Positions 45,219 through 50,642 of a stretch of DNA of 50,642 nt are shown piece by piece. Under the pieces are notes generated by a model that saw only the letters and a program-made list of their open reading frames with translations, was not told the origin of the DNA and did not search any database. Position numbers and translations under genes: made by a program. Positions within the stretch are counted from its first letter, which is position 1. Each line of letters begins with the position of its first letter. This DNA comes from Colwellia sp. D2M02 (GTDB lineage: Bacteria > Pseudomonadota > Gammaproteobacteria > Enterobacterales > Alteromonadaceae): positions 89,096-139,737 of the forward strand of contig NZ_JAHKPW010000064.1 in assembly GCF_018860755.1 (NCBI RefSeq), read 5' to 3'.

Positions 45219-46502
45219 CTAGATTGAAACATTTTTTCGTTTAGCTGCATCAACTATATAAGTTTTCCAACCCTGTGCATATTTACGAGAGCTAGGATCT
45301 TTTATCGCTTTTTGAATAGCAGTATAAGCTTTCTTATAATCTTCAAGGTAATAATAACATTCTGCAATGCTCATATGAATTTTCCCTTGATCATCAATAT
45401 TAAGATCTAATGCTTTATTCAATGCGGAAACTGCTTTAGTAAATTGCTCATCCTGCTTTAACAACATACCTTGCTTGCGATAGTGTTTTGCTTCACTGGT
45501 CATTTTAGCCAGTTCACCATAATACTTTGCTGCTTTATCAATATGTTGTGCAGAATGCCAAGCATTAGCTAAAGACGATAGATTTTGATCATCACGCTTA
45601 ACTAAACCTGAAGCAATATGCTTTTCTAGTAAAAGAGCTGCTTTATAAGGCACTTCTAACTGGCTATATAAGCTAGCGAGGGTCTTAATTTGCGATTCTT
45701 TATCTAAAAACCCTTTCTTGTAAGCCATTTCAAGCGTGTAAGCCCCTTTTTTATAATCTTCTATTAATAAATAGAACATTGGGAGCTGTGTCCACCACTG
45801 CTTATTTTCAGGGAAAAGCTGAATTACTGTTTCTAAAGTTTTAACTGCATCTTTATATTTTTTACGCTCGTAATACGACGTAACTTTTAAAATATAAGGG
45901 TTTTGGTTAGGTTTATCACCAAATGCAGCAATAGCTTTATCAGCAGGCTCAATAATTTTGTCAAGCTGCTTCATTTCATAATGAGCTTGAGCAATTTTAA
46001 CAAATGTTGGGCCGTCGCTTTTACCAGTAAATTCCATCCAAGCATAATAGTTCGCTAAAGCACTTTTAAAATCTTTTATCTGCATTTGTAAGTCAGCTAA
46101 AAGCTTTAACGCTTCACCGTGATCAACTTCACTTAAAATATCGGGTTCAACCGCTAATTTAAGATATTTAATCGCGTTTTCTTCATTGTCGCCAATTGTT
46201 GCATACATAACGGCAATAAATCGTGAAACATAGGCTTTATCAAACGTTTTACTTGCATCAATTTCAAGCAGAACAGCTAATGCACCTTGAAGATCAGACT
46301 CAATGCCTTCTTCTTCATTACCTGCATATAGTTCAAAAGCTTTTTGTACTTTTTTACCAATATTTGGGCCAACAAGATGCGTAGGACGCTTTTTCTTCTC
46401 TTCTGCACCGACACCGGCGGCGACAGCGTAATCAGAAAAAGGAACCTGCACTACAAGCAAAGATGTTGCTACCACTAAAGAAGTAGATAATTTTTTCAAC
46501 AT
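45219..46502 (-). CDS. tetratricopeptide-repeat periplasmic protein of TonB2 cluster
   Basis: A 427-residue protein. The signal peptide MLKKLSTSLVVATSLLVVQVPFSDYAVA is followed by helical TPR pairs over most of the length (for example DFKSALANYYAWMEF, KYKDAVKTLETVIQLFPEN, EQFTKAVSALNKALDLN, DYKKAYTAIQKAIKDP). TPR proteins of this type end TonB2-type operons in Vibrio and Alteromonadales and are thought to help the complex. Its ATG overlaps the tonB stop as TAATG. Its terminator follows at 45163. Confidence 0.85.
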   Translation of the reverse strand: MLKKLSTSLVVATSLLVVQVPFSDYAVAAGVGAEEKKKRPTHLVGPNIGKKVQKAFELYAGNEEEGIESDLQGALAVLLEIDASKTFDKAYVSRFIAVMYATIGDNEENAIKYLKLAVEPDILSEVDHGEALKLLADLQMQIKDFKSALANYYAWMEFTGKSDGPTFVKIAQAHYEMKQLDKIIEPADKAIAAFGDKPNQNPYILKVTSYYERKKYKDAVKTLETVIQLFPENKQWWTQLPMFYLLIEDYKKGAYTLEMAYKKGFLDKESQIKTLASLYSQLEVPYKAALLLEKHIASGLVKRDDQNLSSLANAWHSAQHIDKAAKYYGELAKMTSEAKHYRKQGMLLKQDEQFTKAVSALNKALDLNIDDQGKIHMSIAECYYYLEDYKKAYTAIQKAIKDPSSRKYAQGWKTYIVDAAKRKNVSI

Positions 46503-47116
46503 TACTCACCTCCCATAGAGAAATCAAGTTGTACAGTTAGCCCAGGTTGTTTCATAGCTTTGCCATCAACAACTTTAGGTTTATATTTCCACTTTCTTAA
46601 TGCGCGTTTAGCTTCTTTATCGAAAACACGCTTCGGCTCAGCTTCAATTACTTCAACATCTTCAACGCCACCAATTTCGTTAATGGTAAAAGAAAGAATT
46701 ACATAACCTTCTTTACCATCACGCGCTGCTTGAATTGGGTACTTAGGCTCAATTCGAACAATTGGTGTTGCATCGCCATCACGGCCCATACCTGCACCTG
46801 GTGCTGATAAGCCTGTTGAAGCACCTGCAAGTTGAACACCTGGCATATTAAAGTTTAAGCCACTGGTATTGTTACTAGCTTCAGGCTCAGGAGCCTGCTG
46901 CTTAGGTGGAGCTTTAGGCGGCGGAGGCGGCGGCGGCGGTACACGTCGACGCTGCTCTGCTGCAGACTTTGGCGGCGTAGTATTAACTTCTACTATTATA
47001 TTCTCTTGTTGCTCTTCCTTGTTTCGATCACCTGATGAAACAAGGAAAGCCATAAAAGCAAATAAGCCAAAGGTAACTGCCGCGCCTAGTAGTATTGATA
47101 CTAAAAAGCGAACCAT
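46502..47116 (-). CDS. tonB: energy transducer TonB, TonB2-type
   Basis: A 204-residue TonB. It has an N-terminal inner-membrane helix (about 5-27), a short Pro-rich section VPPPPPPPPKAPPKQQAPEPE, a Gly-rich linker and the C-terminal TonB domain (about 110-204: PIVRIEPKYPIQAARDGKEGYVILSFTINEIGGVEDVEVIEAEPKRVFDKEAKRALRKWKYKP). It transfers energy from the ExbB/ExbD proton complex to outer-membrane receptors. The short Pro-rich linker is typical of TonB2. Its stop is fused to the TPR start. It is 4 bp after exbD. Confidence 0.95.
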   Translation of the reverse strand: MVRFLVSILLGAAVTFGLFAFMAFLVSSGDRNKEEQQENIIVEVNTTPPKSAAEQRRRVPPPPPPPPKAPPKQQAPEPEASNNTSGLNFNMPGVQLAGASTGLSAPGAGMGRDGDATPIVRIEPKYPIQAARDGKEGYVILSFTINEIGGVEDVEVIEAEPKRVFDKEAKRALRKWKYKPKVVDGKAMKQPGLTVQLDFSMGGE

Positions 47117-47120
47117 ATAT

Positions 47121-47522
47121 CTACCCCTTTGCAGCCGCGATAGAAATTCGGTCTATGCCAGCCTCTTTAATTGCATCCATTACTTTAACAACGATGCCGT
47201 GTTTTGCATCTTTATCAGCTTGGATAATAACAACATCGGTTGGTTGTTCAGCAAGTAATTTTTCAATCCTTGCTCCAACACGTTCGATATCAACTGGGCC
47301 TTTATCTAACCAAATTTCGCCGCTATCTTTAATTGCAATAAAGATGTTAGCATTTTTTTGCTTAGACTGATTTGCCGCTTTCGGTTTATTAACTTCAATA
47401 CCAGCTTCTTTTACAAATGAAGTGGTTACAATGAAGAAGATCAGCATGATGAATACGATATCTAGCATCGGTGTCATATCAATTGCTGCTTCTTCGTCCT
47501 CACGAATACGTTTACGTGCCAT
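47121..47522 (-). CDS. exbD: biopolymer transport protein ExbD
   Basis: A 133-residue inner-membrane protein with a short cytoplasmic start, one helix (about 17-38) and a periplasmic domain. The motif AIDMTPMLDIVFIMLIFFIVTTSF includes the conserved Asp22 used for proton flow. It works with ExbB and TonB. It lies 12 bp after exbB and 4 bp before tonB. Confidence 0.96.
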   Translation of the reverse strand: MARKRIREDEEAAIDMTPMLDIVFIMLIFFIVTTSFVKEAGIEVNKPKAANQSKQKNANIFIAIKDSGEIWLDKGPVDIERVGARIEKLLAEQPTDVVIIQADKDAKHGIVVKVMDAIKEAGIDRISIAAAKG

Positions 47523-47534
47523 GAATATATCTCT

Positions 47535-48059
47535 CTAGTGATGAGGTAAACTGTCAACCAGTTTAGCCTTTGCTAGTTTAACTTTAGCGTCTAATCTTGA
47601 ACTAAAGAACACGCCTGATAATGCTGCAACCATACCCGCCATTGTCGGAATTGTTGCTTGCGATATACCAGCGGCCATTAGACGCGGATTACCTGTACCT
47701 TGTTGAGCCATGACTTCAAATACGCCAATCATACCTGTTACTGTTCCCAGTAAGCCGATAAGAGGACACATTGCCACTAAGGTTCTAATGGTAATCATAC
47801 GCTTTTCAAGTAACTCGTCTGCTTCGGAGATCCAAGTCTCTCTAATTCGATGTGCATACCAAGATGTAGTATCTTGACGTGCATCCCAGCGAGAAATGAT
47901 ATCATCTCTCATCTTAGGGTAGACTGATGCTAAGAACCAATAACGTTCTATCATCATAATCCACATCAATAAGAGTGCAAAGGCAACAACATAAAGTACG
48001 TTACCACCTGTCGCAATAAAACCCCTGACAGATTCCCAAAGCTCTATCAGGAATAACAT
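47535..48059 (-). CDS. exbB: MotA/TolQ/ExbB proton channel family protein (ExbB)
   Basis: A 174-residue three-helix inner-membrane protein. It has an N-terminal helix (about 20-43), the RYWFLASVYPKMRDDIISRW cytoplasmic part and the conserved CPLIGLLGTVTGMIGVFEVMAQQGTGNPRLMAAGISQATIPTMAGMVAALSGVFF segment. With ExbD it forms the proton-driven motor. Its ATG overlaps the preceding stop by TAATG. Confidence 0.95.
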   Translation of the reverse strand: MLFLIELWESVRGFIATGGNVLYVVAFALLLMWIMMIERYWFLASVYPKMRDDIISRWDARQDTTSWYAHRIRETWISEADELLEKRMITIRTLVAMCPLIGLLGTVTGMIGVFEVMAQQGTGNPRLMAAGISQATIPTMAGMVAALSGVFFSSRLDAKVKLAKAKLVDSLPHH

Positions 48060-49408
48060 TATTTAGACCCCTTCTCTGCGATAGCAGCGATTAAACCAGC
48101 GCTTTGCTCATCTAGTTTTTGTAGAACTGATTTACTCTTACCAGCTACAATTGAGTGGATAAGGATAAGTGGTAATGCACAAATTAGACCTAATGCAGTT
48201 GTTACAAGTGCAAGAGAGATGTTACCAGCCATAATTTTCGGGTCACCTGTACCAAATAATGTAATCGTTTGGAACGTCATGATCATACCGATAACTGTAC
48301 CTAGTAGACCCATTAGAGGTGCAATAGCCGCGAACATTTTGATTAAGTTAACACCACGGTCAACTTTAGGTGTTTCACGTAAAATAGCTTCATCAAGTTT
48401 CAGCTCTAATGTTTCAGCATCTGCCGACTGATTGTCGTAGAAAACTTTAAGTAAACGACCTAGAGGGTTGTTTTCATTAGGCTTATCAAGGTTTTTCTCT
48501 TGTGCTTTAATTTTAGCACTCATGCCGCCAAGAACAATTAAACGCTCAAGAGCAATTAAACAACCAATGATTAATAATACTGTGATTGCATAACCAACTT
48601 CTTTACCTTCATGGAAGAATTCTTCAAGCGTTTTCTTACGCGTTTCAAGTGATAAAATACCACCACGTGAAGGGTCAACGTATACTGCTGTATAACCTGA
48701 AGAGGTATTAAAGAAATTTGATGCTGTTTCAGAAATATAACCAGCTGGCTGCTTAGGTAACGGCTGAACTTGGCCAACTTCATCGTTATAAGTTAAGTAA
48801 CCATTAGATGATACTAAGTTAAACGCACCAATACGTGTAATGGTTTCAGTTGATTTAGAGCCGTCTAAGTTAGTTACGCTAGAGCTGAATTGAGAGATTT
48901 TACCTGATTCTGTCATTTCAGTTTGTAATGCAAACCATAACTCTTCAAGATCTTCTAAAGCGGGAATAGCTTTCGAGTTAGCGATACGGTTAAGGTCAGA
49001 GCCACGATCTGGGAACTCAGCACTTACAATTGAAGTAGTGATTTGACCAAATGCATTAGCTGCTGCTGCACGAGAAACACCGAACATTTCACCTAAAGTA
49101 CCCGTAGCATTATCAAGTTCAACTACTTTTTGCGATATTGTAATATCATTCGCTGCATATTCTTTAGTTAAACGTTTGTTACGTGCATTTTCGTTAGCTA
49201 GATCTTTTTTAGCTGTAGCTAAAAGCGATTGCTTGTCGGCGCGTTCTGATAAAAACTCAGCTTCACGTTTTTTATCAAGTTTAGCTTCTGATACGCGATC
49301 TGCTTTTACTTGCTTTAATAACGCATCTAATTCATTAGCATGCGATGTAGAAACCATGCCAGCAGTCATTGATGCAGCTAGCAATACAAAATTAATAACT
49401 TTTTTCAT
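48059..49408 (-). CDS. ttpC: TtpC-type MotA/TolQ/ExbB proton channel protein with periplasmic domain
   Basis: A 449-residue protein in which an ExbB-like domain (about 255-430; KVDRGVNLIKMFAAIAPLMGLLGTVIGMIMTFQTITLFGTGDPKIMAGNISLALVTTALGLICALPLILIHS) is preceded by a signal peptide (residues 1-24) and a large, coiled-coil-bearing periplasmic region with no counterpart in ExbB. This is the form of TtpC, needed for TonB2 transport in Vibrio (established). It starts by TAATG overlap with the DUF3450 stop. Two ExbB-like proteins in one operon are characteristic. Confidence 0.92.
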   Translation of the reverse strand: MKKVINFVLLAASMTAGMVSTSHANELDALLKQVKADRVSEAKLDKKREAEFLSERADKQSLLATAKKDLANENARNKRLTKEYAANDITISQKVVELDNATGTLGEMFGVSRAAAANAFGQITTSIVSAEFPDRGSDLNRIANSKAIPALEDLEELWFALQTEMTESGKISQFSSSVTNLDGSKSTETITRIGAFNLVSSNGYLTYNDEVGQVQPLPKQPAGYISETASNFFNTSSGYTAVYVDPSRGGILSLETRKKTLEEFFHEGKEVGYAITVLLIIGCLIALERLIVLGGMSAKIKAQEKNLDKPNENNPLGRLLKVFYDNQSADAETLELKLDEAILRETPKVDRGVNLIKMFAAIAPLMGLLGTVIGMIMTFQTITLFGTGDPKIMAGNISLALVTTALGLICALPLILIHSIVAGKSKSVLQKLDEQSAGLIAAIAEKGSK

Positions 49409-50187
49409 TATTTGGCTCCTGCTGCAAATACTGGTAATTTAGTTAAGTCCATAGGTAGTTGCTTACGGGCCATACGAATAGCGTCTGTGATAGGTTTTAA
49501 GTATTCATCACCTAACTCTTCCCATGCACGTGTTTCGTTGTTCCATAACCAAGAATGTTTTGCATCAAGTGATTGTGCAATTAGGGCAATACGTCCCATA
49601 TGTACGAAATCAGCAGTTAATGTACGACCACCTAAATCAATTTCGCCTTGGTATGCATCAAATATAGTACCGTAACCAGCTTCAATTTCATAAGCTTCAA
49701 GTACTAAACGGAATTGCTCAGAAACAGTTACGTTTGAGTCATCCATAATTGCACGTAAATTTTCAACACGCTCTTTACGACGTTCAATGTTCATAGGAAC
49801 ATCTAATTCGATGAACTTATCTAACGAGTCAATCATTTTGTACATTAACGGTACAACGCCTTGCTTGATTTTATCAATGCCGTTAATTTGCTTTTGCAAA
49901 GAAGCGATATTAGCTTTTTGGCCATCAACCATACGTTGAACATGGTCGTTATAACCACGAAGTACGTCTGCTTCATCAACAGTATTACGATACTCAGCAA
50001 GAAGGTCTTGCGTTTGTTCGTAGATGCTATTGATTTTTGCTTGTGATTTAGCTGACTGTTTAAAGTTTTGAGCTTCAGCTTTATGAAGATCTGTTAATGC
50101 ATCTGCTGCGGCGATATTGCTACCAGCTAACGCTAGTGCACCAACCATCGCTGTAGCGATGAGGCTTTTCTTACTTACTTTGGACAT
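49408..50187 (-). CDS. DUF3450 periplasmic protein of TonB2 cluster
   Basis: A 259-residue exported protein, started at ATG 50187 (MSKVSKKSLIATAMVGALALAG); a TTG three codons earlier is less likely. Signal cleavage is near AAA-DALTDLHKAE. The mature protein is strongly helical with a coiled coil (AQNFKQSAKSQAKINSIYEQTQDLLAEYRNTVDEADVLRGYNDHV) and a family C-terminal part with KHSWLWNNETRAWEELGDEY. DUF3450 proteins lead TtpC-ExbB-ExbD-TonB-TPR operons in marine gammaproteobacteria. Its role is unknown, probably structural in the periplasm. Confidence 0.9.
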   Translation of the reverse strand: MSKVSKKSLIATAMVGALALAGSNIAAADALTDLHKAEAQNFKQSAKSQAKINSIYEQTQDLLAEYRNTVDEADVLRGYNDHVQRMVDGQKANIASLQKQINGIDKIKQGVVPLMYKMIDSLDKFIELDVPMNIERRKERVENLRAIMDDSNVTVSEQFRLVLEAYEIEAGYGTIFDAYQGEIDLGGRTLTADFVHMGRIALIAQSLDAKHSWLWNNETRAWEELGDEYLKPITDAIRMARKQLPMDLTKLPVFAAGAK

Positions 50188-50642
50188 AGTTCCCAACCAT
50201 TGCTATTTTAATTTTGATAATTTATTCAAACAAATAATTTGTTAAAACGTTAATTACCGCAAATATAAAAGTCTGTCGTTTTTAAATGTAACTTTTTATG
50301 AATACAACCTAGCAATAATCCCAAATGACAGCGGTGCTGTCAAGGCGAGACTTTAAAAGATAAAGTTATTCTTTTACTGCTAACGTACTTCTTAAATACA
50401 AAAACGTATCGTTTTGCTAACAAAATTACTCATTCTATTTCTGATACAATGAGAGACATAAATTTTGCCGTAGTCTGTTTTACTAACATCTTCGTAGTAT
50501 GTCAAATTTATTTACGATAAATATACCTTAATACACTAAGAAAATTTTTACAGCGTAATATTTATACTAGGGGCTGTTGATCTTTAGCGGTTAGATTTTG
50601 TTCAAGGTAAAAGTGTTTTAATTGCGGCGGACAGTGTGTTGC
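50188..50642. other. 455-bp gene-free right edge
   Basis: I see no convincing gene here. The first 150 bp must hold the promoter of the TonB2 operon (minus strand), but no convincing box stands out. The last 70 bp (from GGGGCTGTTGATCTTT at 50571) differ in style and may be the end of a repeated or mobile element cut by the window edge. AAAACG-TAT-CGTTTT (about 50400-50415) is a small hairpin. Confidence 0.3.

Overview
The window looks like chromosomal DNA of a marine gammaproteobacterium of the order Alteromonadales, most likely the Colwelliaceae (Colwellia/Thalassotalea type). This rests on the low GC content, the protein styles (PurL, HemW, TadA, MltF, DnaX, RecR), a TonB2/TtpC-type cluster with a DUF3450 protein, and DUF2884, FapA and YehS homologues. 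It is an inference from gene content, since there is no rRNA in the window. I see no tRNA, rRNA, CRISPR array, prophage or complete insertion sequence. Most of it is ordinary housekeeping sequence in short operons.

Layout. 1-5 kb: a YaiI/DUF188 protein, a one-domain voltage-gated cation channel overlapping a YcbL-like metallo-hydrolase, an NSS-family Na+ symporter, a small outer-membrane barrel protein and a small membrane protein. 5-12.4 kb: secreted M28 peptidase, RmuC, NudC with an HxlR-type regulator, YceI with cytochrome b561, and a divergent LysR regulator. 12.6-25.6 kb: rdgB-hemW-tadA, a 1420-residue hybrid histidine kinase, a small basic ORF, mltF and purL. 25.6-31.8 kb: a structured intergenic region with two terminators, an iodotyrosine-deiodinase-like nitroreductase, a small Cys-containing protein, an RraB-like protein, an RluA-family synthase, a plant-type DapA, CinA and two orphans. 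31.9-38.6 kb: FapA, DUF2884, ETF-QO divergent from etfBA, and YciH. 38.7-42.8 kb: recR-ybaB-dnaX-apt on the minus strand. 42.9-45 kb: YehS/DUF1456, a lipoprotein and a Cys-rich repeat protein of HvfA type. 45.2-50.2 kb: a TonB2-type operon (DUF3450-ttpC-exbB-exbD-tonB-TPR).

How genes work together. ETF (etfBA) and ETF-QO pass electrons from acyl-CoA dehydrogenases to ubiquinone, and share a divergent regulatory region with two direct copies of a palindrome. The TonB2 operon powers outer-membrane uptake. dnaX, ybaB and recR form the usual replication/repair cluster. Cytochrome b561 and YceI form a membrane/periplasm pair next to a LysR regulator.

Most interesting points: (1) an HvfA-like peptide with EGKCG motifs and no modification genes nearby; (2) a dnaX gene with two in-frame A-AAA-AAG slippery heptamers leading to one -1 stop, implying a gamma product; (3) a hybrid kinase whose first PAS domain keeps the FixL haem-ligand His and distal Arg at the right spacing; (4) a channel with filter TFEDWTD, which suggests Ca2+ permeation; (5) a plant-type DHDPS; (6) a nitroreductase with the complete E/Y/K triad of iodotyrosine deiodinase; (7) a family of four 18-bp palindromes and several strong unexplained intergenic hairpins.
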